Origin: Dokdonella koreensis DS-123 | GTDB taxonomy: Bacteria > Pseudomonadota > Gammaproteobacteria > Xanthomonadales > Rhodanobacteraceae | Length of the DNA stretch: 64,000 nucleotides | Direction of reading: 5' to 3' | Assembly (NCBI RefSeq): GCF_001632775.1 | Contig: NZ_CP015249.1 | Coordinates: forward strand, 786,686-850,685 | Part shown: positions 17,680 to 27,124 of the stretch, piece after piece | How positions within the stretch are numbered: the first letter of the stretch is position 1 | How the letters are laid out: each line of letters begins with the position of its first letter | Notes under the pieces: model-generated | Database searches by the model: none | What the model saw: the letters and a program-made list of their open reading frames with translations, nothing else | Told to the model about the DNA's origin: nothing | Position numbers and translations under genes: made by a program

Positions 17680-18018
17680 CGGCGGTCGTTTCCCAAAGCG
17701 CATTGGTGCGGCGCCGCTATTGGAAAGAATGCCGCTGTCGCGTCTCGGGAGACAGGCCGCTGGCATGATGGGTGACGAGCTTGCGCGGGGAAGAAGGACG
17801 CCAAAGCGCCTTGTGCATTTTCGTCACAAGAGTCCGCTTCCCAGGACCGACGCGTATCGGTTAAGGTCGGTCCACGCTGCAGGGAAGCCCGCAGGGGGTC
17901 ACCCCGGCGTCATCGTCAAGGCATCGGATCGGCTCTCCGTTGAGACGTTCGGGCCGGCGCGCAACGCGCCGTGCCTCATCGCCGAGAGGAATCGGTCCGG
18001 CCTGCAAAGGAGTGTTGC
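17680..18018. other. intergenic region before the RHS gene (339 bp)
   Basis: No gene is recognised. CAAAGCGCATTGGTGCGGCG and a stretch CTTGTGCATTTTCGTCACAA (about 17810-17828), the latter with a weak TTGTG/CACAA dyad, lie here and may belong to the promoter of the RHS gene. A GGGTGACGAGCTTGC at about 17768 only weakly resembles a sigma-54 site. Confidence 0.4.
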
Positions 18019-21000
18019 ATGTCCGTGCCGGACCGAGTGTTGCGTGGACTTCGTCCCTCCGGGGGACTGATCGTTGCGGTTTGGGGTCTGCTGGCACTGG
18101 CCGTGCCGGTCTTGGGCGTGGCGGCGCCGCCGGTCGGGCCGCCCGGCGCGGACGCGCCGTCAGCGGCGGTCTCCGAACGGGAATGCACCGGCGACGATGA
18201 CGACGAGGAGACCTGCGTGCGTGGCGGCGCGTACGCGTCTCCGTTCCAGGAGTACGCCGACCGCCTGCGCAGCGCGCAGGAAGTCTCGCCGCTGACCTCG
18301 GAGTTGTTGGGCGACAGCGTCAACCTGCACGACGGCCAGACCAGCTTCACCAACGTGGACATCGACGTGCCCGGCAACGGCCTGCCGGTGCAACTGCGGC
18401 GGCGCTTGAGCATCACGCGCCTGGGCGTGGGCGAACAGATCTTCGGCGGCTTCGGCAACTGGGATGTCGATGTGCCCTACATCGTGGCCACGCTGCCGGC
18501 GTCCGACGGCTGGTCGGGCCGCTGCAGTACCCCCTTCAAGCCGGTCGTCACGGGGGATATCCGGCTGGAGGACTTCTGGTCGGGCGTGTCGGTGCACGTG
18601 CCCGGCGGCATCGACAGCGAGCTGTACTACCTGCCGGGCAGCGGTTCGACGCTCCATCCGACCGACGGGACGACCTACCGCTGGACCACCAGCGACCACA
18701 GCGTCTTCCATTGCAGTGTCGGGACCAGCGGCGAGACGTTCCACATGATCACGCCGGAGGGCACGAAGTACACCTTCGACACCCTGGTCAGTCGGACCAT
18801 AACCACGCTCCGGATCCCGTGGATCACGACGTACGGGTTCACCAACCAGACCCGCCAGCGGCGCTACCTGCTGGCCTCGAAGGTGGAGGACCGCTACGGC
18901 AACCGGGTGGAATACAGCTACAACGGCAGCGGCTATCCGACCTTGATCCGCTCCTATCCGGTCGGAGAAACGACGATCCCCGATCGCCAGATCGCGCTGA
19001 CCTACACCGACAACCGCGTCACCAGCGCCACGGCGCACGGCCGCACGTGGACCTACGAGTACACGTCCGGCTTGCGGTACGTCTACCTGCCGACCGACGT
19101 GGACATTCCCACCGGCCTGCGGCCGCGCTGGAGTTACGAGTACGTCGGCGACCGGGTGATCCAGCCTCAGATCTGGGACGGCAGCACCACCAATTGCACG
19201 GGTCCGCCGAATGACACCGGTTACTACGAGGTGAAGATCGACCATCCGGGCGGTGCCCATGGGGACTTTGTATTCGACTACCACCGGCTGGCGCGGACGG
19301 GGGTCGATGTGGGCTTGGGCTGCCTCAACCCCGGCGGGCCCGTTCCCAGGTTCAAGCTGCTGATTCCGTACTTCGCGGACAACTTTGCGCTGCAGACCAA
19401 GACGCTCAGCGGCGCCGGGTTATTGCCGCTGACCTGGCAGTATTTCTATGACGCGGGCACCCCGACCGTGGGCTGGCCGGGCATGTGCAACAGCACCACG
19501 GCGCCCTGCAGTGCCCAGCCGGCCGAGCGCTGGGTGCAGGTGACCGAGCCGGACGCGACGAAGAAGCGGTACCGCTTCGGGATCAAGTACAAGGAGAACT
19601 TCGGCCGGTTGCTGGGGACCGAGACCCATGCGGCCGGCACCACCGGTACCTTGCTCGCCAGCACGGACACGGTTTACTACACCGGGACGGCCAGCCCGTT
19701 TCCGAACCGCTACGGCTTTCCCAGCGGCACCAACGAGGACATCCAGCAGTTGATCCGGCCGGTGACGTCGCGCTCGGAGACGCGCCAGGGGGTGACGTTC
19801 ACGGCGTCCACGCCGGTGGGCCAGTTCGACCGCTTCGCGCGGCCGCTGCAGGTGACCCGCGCAAGCGGCCTGGGCTACACGCGGACGGAAACGATCACCT
19901 ACGTTGACAAGACGAGCACGGCCGGTGGCGCGGCCAACGTGTGGATCCTGGGCCGCATCGGCACGAAGACGATCAGCGGGTTCGGGGCGGCTGCCGAGTC
20001 GTACACCTACCATGCCGCGACGCTGGACCGGAATACCGAGACGCGCTTCGGCACGCCGCAGCGCACGCTGGGCTGGCACGCGGACGGCATGCTGCACTGG
20101 GTGCAGGACGGCGCCAGCCAGCAGACGACGCTGACGAACTATTACCGCGGCGTGCCGCGCACGATCACCTACGCCGACGGAACCTATCAGGAAGCCACCC
20201 TCAACGCCTTCGGGCAGATCACCTCCGTCAGGAATGAGGCCGGCTACACGACCAGCTACAGCTACACCAACGACGGGCGTCTGTCGGGCATCAGCTATCC
20301 AGCCGGCGACACGGTGGCCTGGACGCCGACCACGGTCGCCTTCGTGCCGACCACCGACAGCAGCCTGGGCGTGAGCGGCACGCACTGGCGGCAGACGGTC
20401 ACGACCGGCACCGGTCGCAAGACGGTCGATCTGGACGCGTTCTGGCGGCCGGTGACGACGCTGGAAGAAGACACCAGCAATGCCTTGACCAGACGCTACG
20501 TGACGCGTGACTTCGACCATGCCGGGCGCGAGACGTTTGTTTCGTATCCGAGCACGGGCATCAGCGCGGAGGGGACGTTGACCGAGTACGACGCGCTGGG
20601 GCGGCCGCTGTTCATCCGGTCGGACAGCGAGCTGGGTCTGCTGACCCTGGTGACCAAGATCAGGTACCTGTCCGGCTTCGAGAAAGAGGTCACCAACCCG
20701 CGCGATTTCGTAACGACGACCCGGTACCAGGTATTCGACACGCCGAGCGAGGATGCCCCCTACCAGATCGATGATGCCTTTGGCACGACGACGATCAACC
20801 GCAACGTGCTGGGTGCACCGATCTCGATGGTCCGCACTGGCACCTATGCCTATCCCGTTGGCAGTGGTGGCGGCTCGGTCACCCTGAACCGCACGACCAG
20901 CTATGTCTATGACACAGCCCAGCGGCTGTGCAAGACGGTGGAGCCGGAGTCCGGCGCAACGATCATGGCTTACGATCTTGCGGACAATGTCCAGTGGCGG

Positions 21001-23007
21001 GCCACCGGCCAGACCCTGACCGGGGGCGCCTGCGACAATACAAGCCCCAGCACCCTGCCGGGCGTCGCGAACCTGACCTACGACGACCGCAACCGGCTGC
21101 AGAACACGCTCTATAGCGGCGCGTCGACACCGAACATCTTCCGCACCTACACGCCCGATGGCCTGCTGGAGACGGTGAGTTCGGACGGTTCGACACGGGC
21201 GTATACCTATAACCGGCGGCGGCTGCCGAACACCGAGCAGTTGACGCTTACGGGCCTGGCGGCCGGCAGCTGGATGATCACGCACGGCTGGCACGTCAAT
21301 GGCTATGCGGCAAGCCTGACCTATCCGGATGGCATGAAGCTGAACTACGTGCCGAACGGGCTGGGTCAGCCGACGAAGGTGGTTGATCCCGTCGGCGGTC
21401 CTGGCGGTACCGAACTCGCCTATGCGAACAACGTGACCTACCACCCGACGGGAGAGATCGCCGGCTTCACCTACGGCAACGGGGTGGCGTACAGCATGAC
21501 GCCCAACGCGCGAGGGCTGCCGCAACAGGTCAGCCACGGAATCTTCGTGAAGGACAGCTATGTCTGGGACAAGAACGGCAACCTGACGAATCTGACCGAC
21601 ACGCGCACCCCGGTGCTGCAGCCGCGCACGCGCAGCATGACCTACGACGCGCGCGACCGGGTGGAGACGACCACCTACGCCTACAACGGGCGCACGTTCA
21701 CCTACGGCTACGACCTGCTGGACAACCTGCGTACGACCCGCGAGACGCCCGTCGGCCGCAACCACCGGCACGAATACGCGGCCGACGGCCGCCTGACACG
21801 AATCGTCGATCCGGCCGCGTCTTCAACCGCCGTCATTGGCTACACCTACGACGCTCGCGGCAACGCCACCTCGCGCACCAGTGCAACCGGCTTCGTGCCG
21901 AACGCGACCTCGATCGTCGTGGATGAGGCCAGCCGGGTGCGGTCAGCAACAGTCGGTGCTGACACGGAAACCTTCACCTACGACGGGCTCGGTCGACGCA
22001 CGCGCACGACGACCGGCTTCAGCACGCAGATGCACTTCTACAGCCAGCCCGGGCAGCTGCTGCTGTGGGAGACGCCAGGCAACGAGATCAAGACGCGGCA
22101 GTACAACCTCTACCTCGGCAACCAGTGGATTGCGCGCAAGCACATGACGAGCTTGGCCTACGTGCACACCGACCACTTGGGCAGCCCGTTGTCGGAGACC
22201 ACCCCGGTGCCGGCGACGCTGGTGAACAGCAATCCGATCTGGGAGCCGTACGGTGCGCCGGCGGGTGGCGCGTTCTGGGGTGGGTTGCAGTTCACGGGTC
22301 ACTACCAGGACCGGACCACGCGGCTGACCTACATGCAGCAGCGCTACTATGACCCCTATGCCGGGCGGTTCCTGGCGGTCGATCCAGTGGCCGCGAGTCC
22401 GGGCAGCTTCAATCGGTACTGGTATGCCAACAATAATCCGTACAAATATGTTGATCCGGATGGACGGCAGGTTGAGCACAAGAGCTTGAATTGGCGGACG
22501 GTGTACGTCCCCGCCCAGGGAAGAACGACTGAACAAACCGCGAGTAGTGCCGGCACCAAAGCAACTGCTGAAGCGTTTAAGGCAGGCGGGAAGGCGGTTG
22601 CCGAAGAAGTGGTGCCGGGGCTGGGTTGCTACAACAATGGCTGCTCTGTTGGAGAAGGAATTTTCGAGGCTGCAACCTCAATCCCGGTACTGAAACCGTT
22701 GAAGGCGCTTAAAGCGCTGAAAGCCACAATGGGCACGGCAACGGAAGTCGCAGACGTTACTAAGGCAGGATCTCGATACGCAAATATTGCAGCGAAATTG
22801 ACGCCGGAAGACTTCCAAGCCAACCTTATCTCTAATGGATATAACGTCATCGGAGAAACAGTGGGCTCAAACGGCCCAGTAACCATTCTCAGCAATGGAG
22901 CGAAGACTTACACAATCTATACGGGGACGAGCACTGGAGCAGCAAGCGCTCAAGTGACCAATGCGGCCGGCGAAATTCTGAGCAAGATACGTCTTTCCGA
23001 ACCCTAG
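18019..23007 (+). CDS. exported RHS/YD-repeat protein with polymorphic C-terminal tip (probable toxin)
   Basis: 1662 residues from the ATG at 18019 (AAAGGA eight bases upstream). A hydrophobic signal-like segment (GLLALAVPVLGVAAP) is followed by an acidic DDDDEE stretch and an N-terminal domain; residues about 600-1380 carry many YD repeats (YTYDARGNATSRT, FTYGYDLLDNLRTTRE) that build the RHS shell. The RHS core ends with YVHTDHLGSPLSE (from residue 1381), RYYDPYAGRFLAVDPV and YANNNPYKYVDPDGR (near 1479). The last ~180 residues are a different tip: Ala/Lys-rich linker, a hydrophobic IPVLKPLKALKALK segment, then a Gly/Thr-rich end (ILSNGAKTYTIYTGTSTGAA). The tip family is not recognised. Codon use becomes AT-richer after about 22400. 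Family knowledge: the tip is a toxin released from the shell; the next gene should be its immunity partner. Confidence 0.88.
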   Translation: MSVPDRVLRGLRPSGGLIVAVWGLLALAVPVLGVAAPPVGPPGADAPSAAVSERECTGDDDDEETCVRGGAYASPFQEYADRLRSAQEVSPLTSELLGDSVNLHDGQTSFTNVDIDVPGNGLPVQLRRRLSITRLGVGEQIFGGFGNWDVDVPYIVATLPASDGWSGRCSTPFKPVVTGDIRLEDFWSGVSVHVPGGIDSELYYLPGSGSTLHPTDGTTYRWTTSDHSVFHCSVGTSGETFHMITPEGTKYTFDTLVSRTITTLRIPWITTYGFTNQTRQRRYLLASKVEDRYGNRVEYSYNGSGYPTLIRSYPVGETTIPDRQIALTYTDNRVTSATAHGRTWTYEYTSGLRYVYLPTDVDIPTGLRPRWSYEYVGDRVIQPQIWDGSTTNCTGPPNDTGYYEVKIDHPGGAHGDFVFDYHRLARTGVDVGLGCLNPGGPVPRFKLLIPYFADNFALQTKTLSGAGLLPLTWQYFYDAGTPTVGWPGMCNSTTAPCSAQPAERWVQVTEPDATKKRYRFGIKYKENFGRLLGTETHAAGTTGTLLASTDTVYYTGTASPFPNRYGFPSGTNEDIQQLIRPVTSRSETRQGVTFTASTPVGQFDRFARPLQVTRASGLGYTRTETITYVDKTSTAGGAANVWILGRIGTKTISGFGAAAESYTYHAATLDRNTETRFGTPQRTLGWHADGMLHWVQDGASQQTTLTNYYRGVPRTITYADGTYQEATLNAFGQITSVRNEAGYTTSYSYTNDGRLSGISYPAGDTVAWTPTTVAFVPTTDSSLGVSGTHWRQTVTTGTGRKTVDLDAFWRPVTTLEEDTSNALTRRYVTRDFDHAGRETFVSYPSTGISAEGTLTEYDALGRPLFIRSDSELGLLTLVTKIRYLSGFEKEVTNPRDFVTTTRYQVFDTPSEDAPYQIDDAFGTTTINRNVLGAPISMVRTGTYAYPVGSGGGSVTLNRTTSYVYDTAQRLCKTVEPESGATIMAYDLADNVQWRATGQTLTGGACDNTSPSTLPGVANLTYDDRNRLQNTLYSGASTPNIFRTYTPDGLLETVSSDGSTRAYTYNRRRLPNTEQLTLTGLAAGSWMITHGWHVNGYAASLTYPDGMKLNYVPNGLGQPTKVVDPVGGPGGTELAYANNVTYHPTGEIAGFTYGNGVAYSMTPNARGLPQQVSHGIFVKDSYVWDKNGNLTNLTDTRTPVLQPRTRSMTYDARDRVETTTYAYNGRTFTYGYDLLDNLRTTRETPVGRNHRHEYAADGRLTRIVDPAASSTAVIGYTYDARGNATSRTSATGFVPNATSIVVDEASRVRSATVGADTETFTYDGLGRRTRTTTGFSTQMHFYSQPGQLLLWETPGNEIKTRQYNLYLGNQWIARKHMTSLAYVHTDHLGSPLSETTPVPATLVNSNPIWEPYGAPAGGAFWGGLQFTGHYQDRTTRLTYMQQRYYDPYAGRFLAVDPVAASPGSFNRYWYANNNPYKYVDPDGRQVEHKSLNWRTVYVPAQGRTTEQTASSAGTKATAEAFKAGGKAVAEEVVPGLGCYNNGCSVGEGIFEAATSIPVLKPLKALKALKATMGTATEVADVTKAGSRYANIAAKLTPEDFQANLISNGYNVIGETVGSNGPVTILSNGAKTYTIYTGTSTGAASAQVTNAAGEILSKIRLSEP

Positions 23008-23027
23008 ACACAGATATGAGCTGACTG

Positions 23028-23615
23028 ATGGAAGAGAGCGAAATTAGTCGCAAGTGCGGAAGCGCGCTTCTGGGCGTTGATGAGTGTTTAGCGCCAGCGG
23101 TCCGCTTTCCGAGAAATGTATTCGTTGGCCCGTGGGGCTACTACTTCTTCTTTGACTCCGACCGAATATTTGAAAGCGCATTCGTAAATCAAGTGAAAAT
23201 GCTCCTTCATATCGAAGGCTCTTCGTGCGCTTGTCTGGTTAACCTAGATGCGTCGGCCGAGACAGCAAGCAGCCACCGGAGGTTCTTTATCGATCGCAGC
23301 ACGGCACCGAATTCCTATAAAGATTTTATAAAAGGAGAGCGGCCAGGGCAAGGGTGGATACACAGTATCGATCGTTTTGGTTGTGCTTCAAACCTATGTC
23401 AATGGGCTGTCTACTGCGAGCGAGGCAGTGAGATCGCCGTTATTGCCATCCGATCGCAGTTTGCATTCGACCGCTATAGCTTGCCTCTGTCGGGGCTCAA
23501 GGCGGTGCGGATCAGGGACGCTGTTAGCAAGCCGATATCGTATGGATTCTCTCCTGAAGCCTTATCGACGGAATGGCGAAATATGCTGATTCACGAATAT
23601 GACTCCGTCAAATAA
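23028..23615 (+). CDS. probable immunity protein for the RHS tip
   Basis: 195 residues, 20 bp after the RHS stop and on the same strand, which is where immunity genes of RHS toxins lie. No signal peptide or membrane segment, so it should be cytosolic. It is rich in aromatic residues (VFVGPWGYYFFFDSDRIFES) and has several cysteines (SSCACLVNLDA, GCASNLCQWAVYC). No family recognised; the immunity assignment rests on position and on the shared AT-rich composition unlike the rest of the window. The ATG at 23028 has a poor ribosome site, hinting at translational coupling. Confidence 0.65.
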   Translation: MEESEISRKCGSALLGVDECLAPAVRFPRNVFVGPWGYYFFFDSDRIFESAFVNQVKMLLHIEGSSCACLVNLDASAETASSHRRFFIDRSTAPNSYKDFIKGERPGQGWIHSIDRFGCASNLCQWAVYCERGSEIAVIAIRSQFAFDRYSLPLSGLKAVRIRDAVSKPISYGFSPEALSTEWRNMLIHEYDSVK

Positions 23616-23665
23616 GGCTCTTCGCTAAATACCGGGGAATGCCGAGCGGATTTTGAGGAAGAAGT

Positions 23666-24878
23666 GGGCACCTCGAAAAACCTCCCACATTGTCGTAGGT
23701 TCGTAGGCGAAGCCGAGGACGAGGTGCAAGTCGATGATCAGCCTGTTTGCCGGGGAAGAACGCTCGGCTAAGCGCGAGCGGCTGGGAGATCCGCTGCAGG
23801 TATTGGATCGGCACATCGACTTCGCCGCTCTAGCCAAGGCGGTCGACGCGAAGTTGGTGATCGGCGATGCCGGTCGCGGCGGACGTCCGCCGTATCCGAC
23901 GGAGCTGATGATCCGGTTGCTGGTCGTGCAGAACTTGTACAACTTGTCCGACGATGCCATGGAGTATCAGTTGCTGGATCGGGCCAGCTTCCAGCGTTTT
24001 GCCGGTCTTGAGCAAAGCGGCCGTGTGCCGGACGCCAAGACGTTGTGGGTGTGGCGCGAGCGGCTCAAGAAGCAAGATCTGATCGGCGACATCAGCGAAG
24101 CGGTAGGTGGGCAATTGGCGCAGGCAGGGTTCATTGCCCGCGGCGGCCAGATCATCGACGCGAGCATCGTGACGGTGCCGATCCAGCGTAACCGGCGCGA
24201 CGAGAACGAGGCGATCGGCCGCGGCGAGGTGCCAGCGGGCTGGAACGAGGCCAAGCGCGAGCAGAAGGATGTCGATGCGCGTTGGACGATCAAGCACGGC
24301 AAAAGCTACTACGGCTACAAACTGCACGCGAACACGGATCGGCGCTGGGGCTTCATTCGCCGCATCGAGGTGACGACCGCCTCGGCCAACGACACGACGG
24401 TGTTCGAGTCGATTCTGGATGCGACCAACACGAGTCGGGCGGTCTACGCTGATCGCGGTTACGCGAAGGCGGCGCGCGAACAGGCGCTTGGCGAGGCGGG
24501 CTATCGAGATCGGATCCAGCGCAAGGGCCAGGCGGATCGACCGCTGAGTCAAGCCCAGCAGCGTCGCAACCGACGTATTGCGCGTCAGAGGGCGTTCGGC
24601 GAGCACCCGTTTGCACGCTTGGCGCAGATGGGTGGCAAATGCATCCGCACGATCGGGTTGGCGCGAGCGCGGATGATGATCGCGTTGAAAGTAATCACGC
24701 ACAACGTGATGCATCTGGCGCGGTTGAGACAACGCAGGATCGTACCTGCGTGAGGCAGGGCCACCGCCGCATTGCGGCGGATGAGCGGCGGTGATTCACG
24801 CAGTCGCGCTCTGTGGCGCCTTACGAATCGTCGTTTCGGCGAGTTCGCACTGCCGTGAACGGGTTATTCGAGGTGCCC
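23666..24878 (+). mobile_element. complete IS5-family insertion sequence (1213 bp)
   Basis: The ends are imperfect inverted repeats: left GGGCACCTCGAAAAACCT from 23666, right end (reverse complement) GGGCACCTCGAATAACCC from 24878, 16 of 18 identical with the first 12 perfect. They enclose one intact DDE transposase. Length is typical of IS5. Flanks share only GT on each side, so a target duplication is uncertain. It sits 50 bp after the immunity gene, in the accessory block. Confidence 0.85.
23734..24753 (+). CDS. IS5-family transposase
   Basis: 339 residues, intact. An N-terminal DUF772-type helical domain (GGRPPYPTELMIRLLVVQNL, YQLLDRASFQRFAGLE) is followed by the DDE catalytic domain: first Asp in GGQIIDASIVTVP, second Asp in RAVYADRGYAKAAREQ, and the catalytic-Glu region near the C-terminal half. 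It ends with the helix IGLARARMMIALKVITHNVM common to the family. Start ATG 23734 lies 68 bp inside the left inverted repeat. It catalyses cut-and-paste transposition of the element annotated above. No frameshift is visible, so it may be active. Confidence 0.92.
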   Translation: MISLFAGEERSAKRERLGDPLQVLDRHIDFAALAKAVDAKLVIGDAGRGGRPPYPTELMIRLLVVQNLYNLSDDAMEYQLLDRASFQRFAGLEQSGRVPDAKTLWVWRERLKKQDLIGDISEAVGGQLAQAGFIARGGQIIDASIVTVPIQRNRRDENEAIGRGEVPAGWNEAKREQKDVDARWTIKHGKSYYGYKLHANTDRRWGFIRRIEVTTASANDTTVFESILDATNTSRAVYADRGYAKAAREQALGEAGYRDRIQRKGQADRPLSQAQQRRNRRIARQRAFGEHPFARLAQMGGKCIRTIGLARARMMIALKVITHNVMHLARLRQRRIVPA

Positions 24879-24959
24879 GTCTCTGGAGGCCGGACCAGCT
24901 ATCGCGTGTTCGTGCCTGCGTTAGTACCTCGTTGAGGACGAGCGTCGCTTCGACGCGCC

Positions 24960-25466
24960 TCATGCTGGCGTGGTGCCTTCGGCCTGCTGACGCACCCGGA
25001 TCGCCTGGCTGCGGCTTTCCATTTCCTGCCGCAGCGCGCGGCGCAGCTGCGCGGCCTCGAAGCGCTGGCGCTCTTCCGCATCGCGCGGAACCAGCGGCGG
25101 CACGTCCACCGGCGTGCCGCCGTCGTCGACGGCGACCATCGTGAAGTAACAGCTATTGGCGTGCCGTACGAGCTGCTTGCGGATGTCCTCGGCGACCACC
25201 TTGATGCCCACTTCCATCGAGGTGCGACCGGTGAAATTGACGGCGGCGTAGAACGTAACCAGCTCGCCGACGTGGATCGGCTGGCGGAAGATCACCTGGT
25301 CGACCGAGAGCGTGACCACGTAGCGCCCGGCGTAGCGGCTGGCGCAGGCGTAGGCGACCTGGTCGAGGTACTTCAGGATGGTTCCGCCGTGGACGTTGCC
25401 GGTGAAGTTGGCCATGTCCGGCGTCATCAGGATCGTCATCGACAGCCGATGCGGAAGGTCGTCCAT
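24960..25466 (-). CDS. acyl-CoA thioesterase, hotdog fold (YciA-like)
   Basis: 168 residues. The hotdog core and active-site loop are visible as MTPDMANFTGNVHGGTILKY followed by LDQVAYACASRYAGRYVVTL, with a catalytic-type Asp; VFRQPIHVGELVTFYAAVNF-like strands and FTMVAVDDGGTPVDVPPLVP match the YciA/BACH group. Members hydrolyse acyl-CoA esters to free acid and CoA in the cytosol. The C-terminal 40 residues (RQRFEAAQLRRALRQEMESR onward) are a helical extension common in the group. ATG 25466 starts MDDLPHRLSMTILM. Single gene, 81 bp from the IS right end. Confidence 0.9.
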   Translation of the reverse strand: MDDLPHRLSMTILMTPDMANFTGNVHGGTILKYLDQVAYACASRYAGRYVVTLSVDQVIFRQPIHVGELVTFYAAVNFTGRTSMEVGIKVVAEDIRKQLVRHANSCYFTMVAVDDGGTPVDVPPLVPRDAEERQRFEAAQLRRALRQEMESRSQAIRVRQQAEGTTPA

Positions 25467-25677
25467 CGCGCGGGTCCAGCGGGGGGAGAGGCGCCGATTG
25501 TAGGGCGTGGCGCTGGCGCCGTGCCCCGGCAGTGTTCGCAGCGCGTGAAAAGTCTTGTGCGCACGGCCGCCTAGGTGGCCGGCGTCGCACCGCCTACGCT
25601 GCCGTCCGTATCGCGGCGCAACCGGCGCCGCGGCGGTCATTCCATGACCTTCCCCCGTCCACTGCCCGGAGAAACCC

Positions 25678-26277
25678 ATGAGCAAGGTTCTGGTCCTGTA
25701 CTACTCGGCCTATGGCCATATCGAACAGATGGCCGAGGCGGTCGCCGAGGGCGCGCGTTCGGCCGGCGCCACGGTCGACATCAAGCGCGTGCCGGAGCTG
25801 GTGCCCAAGGACGTGGCGCGTGCGTCGCACTACAAGCTCGATCAGAAAGCGCCGATCGCGACGATCGCGGACCTGGAACACTACGATGCGATCATCGTCG
25901 GCACCGGTACGCGCTTCGGCCGGATGGCCTCGCAGATGGCCAACTTCCTCGACCAGGCCGGCGGCCTGTGGGCGCGCGGCGTCCTCAACGGCAAGGTCGG
26001 TGCCGCCTTCACCTCGACGGCGACCCAGCACGGCGGGCAGGAGACGACGCTGTTCTCGATCCTGACCAACCTGCTGCACTTCGGGCTGGTCACGGTCGGC
26101 CTGCCGTACAGCTACCAGCCGCAGATGACGCTGGCCGAGATCACCGGCGGCTCGCCGTACGGCGCGACCACGATCACCGGCGGCGACGGCGCGCGCCAGC
26201 CGAGCGCGATCGAGCTGGACGGCGCGCGCTTCCAGGGCCGTCACGTGGCCGAGGTGACCAACAAGCTGTTCGGCTGA
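25678..26277 (+). CDS. wrbA: NAD(P)H:quinone oxidoreductase WrbA
   Basis: 199 residues, the usual WrbA length. The flavodoxin-like FMN phosphate loop is [40 protein letters not shown] and the [20 protein letters not shown] loop are WrbA signatures. The enzyme reduces quinones by two electrons with NAD(P)H as a cytosolic tetramer, protecting against oxidative stress. A good ribosome site (GGAGAAACCC) precedes the ATG. It is a single gene, ending in a strong shared hairpin with the convergent SDR gene. Confidence 0.95.
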   Translation: MSKVLVLYYSAYGHIEQMAEAVAEGARSAGATVDIKRVPELVPKDVARASHYKLDQKAPIATIADLEHYDAIIVGTGTRFGRMASQMANFLDQAGGLWARGVLNGKVGAAFTSTATQHGGQETTLFSILTNLLHFGLVTVGLPYSYQPQMTLAEITGGSPYGATTITGGDGARQPSAIELDGARFQGRHVAEVTNKLFG

Positions 26278-26293
26278 CGGACGCGAGCTGACG

Positions 26294-26332
26294 CAGCGGG
26301 GCCGGCCGGATGCCGCCGGCACGGCCCCGCTG
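26294..26332. terminator. bidirectional hairpin between wrbA and the SDR gene
   Basis: CAGCGGGGCCG (26294-26304) pairs perfectly with CGGCCCCGCTG (26322-26332), and the loop has an inner GCCGG/CCGGC pairing. It lies in the 61-bp gap between convergent genes and could stop transcription from both sides, although no T-run follows. Confidence 0.6.
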
Positions 26333-26338
26333 GCGCCG

Positions 26339-27124
26339 TCAGTCCTTCATGCGCCGGAACACGAACCACGGCAGGCTGCGCACGACCAGGGCGACCAGCC
26401 ACCACCAGCGCGGCCGGTAGTAGGTGCCCGAGCGGCTGCCGAGGCCCTGCACGACGTCGCGCGCGATCTCGGCCGGTTCGGCCAGCGGCAGCGGCAGGCG
26501 CAGGCCGTGGGTCAGGTTGCTGCGCAGGAAGCCGAGCTGATAGAGCTGCACGCGCAGCGTGCCGTCGGCGTGGCGGTGGCGCAGGCTTTCGGCGAACGAC
26601 ACCAGGCCGCGCTTGGCGGCGGCATAGACGATGTTGCGGCCGCGGCCGCGTTCGGCGGCGACACTGCCGAACAGCACCAGCGCGCCGCGGCGTTCCTGCA
26701 GCCGCGGCAGCAGCGCGTGAGCGATCGCCAGCGGCGCATGCAGGTTGATCGCGAGCAGCGGGCCGATGGCGGCGGTGTCGAGCGTGCCGTCGTCGTCGTG
26801 CCGCGACCAGCCGGCGGGGACCAGCACGGCGGCGACCGGAGGCAGCGCGTCGAGCGCGGCGATGATCGCGGCACCCGGGTCGGCGCTGCGTGCGAGATCG
26901 AGTGCCAGGCCGCGGGCCGCGATGCCGTGGCGCAGGTGCAGGTCGGCAGCGAGCGCATCGACGTCGCGGCGGTCGGACGCGACCAGCAGCAGGGCATGGC
27001 CGCGGCGTGCCAGCTCGGCCGCGAGCGCACGGCCCAGGCCGCTGGAGGCGCCGACGACGACGGCGGTCGTGGCGGTGGTGTCGGCTGGCGACGCGGTGGC
27101 GGGCACGGTGGCGGATGCGGTCAC
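26339..27124 (-). CDS. short-chain dehydrogenase, DprE2-like keto-reductase
   Basis: 261 residues starting at a GTG at 27124 that overlaps the stop of the upstream oxidase gene (GTGA), so translation is coupled. Cofactor motif AVVVGASSGLGRALAAELAR (TGxxxGxG type) and the catalytic YxxxK in NIVYAAAKRGLVSFAESLRH are present, with the C-terminal hydrophobic segment WWWLVALVVRSLPWFVF. In mycobacteria DprE1 (FAD oxidase) and DprE2 (SDR) together epimerise decaprenyl-phospho-ribose to arabinose. The partner here has the DprE1 signature motif, so this is probably the paired reductase, with the sugar and polyprenol unproven. Confidence 0.82.
   Translation of the reverse strand: MTASATVPATASPADTTATTAVVVGASSGLGRALAAELARRGHALLLVASDRRDVDALAADLHLRHGIAARGLALDLARSADPGAAIIAALDALPPVAAVLVPAGWSRHDDDGTLDTAAIGPLLAINLHAPLAIAHALLPRLQERRGALVLFGSVAAERGRGRNIVYAAAKRGLVSFAESLRHRHADGTLRVQLYQLGFLRSNLTHGLRLPLPLAEPAEIARDVVQGLGSRSGTYYRPRWWWLVALVVRSLPWFVFRRMKD

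Noticed and set aside
17768-17783. GGGTGACGAGCTTGC resembling a second sigma-54 site before the RHS gene
   Set aside because: Only the GG/GC spacing matches; the TGGCAC part is poor, and such matches are frequent in GC-rich DNA.
23656-23665. Target-site duplication flanking the IS5-family element
   Set aside because: Flanks share only the dinucleotide GT, too short to call.
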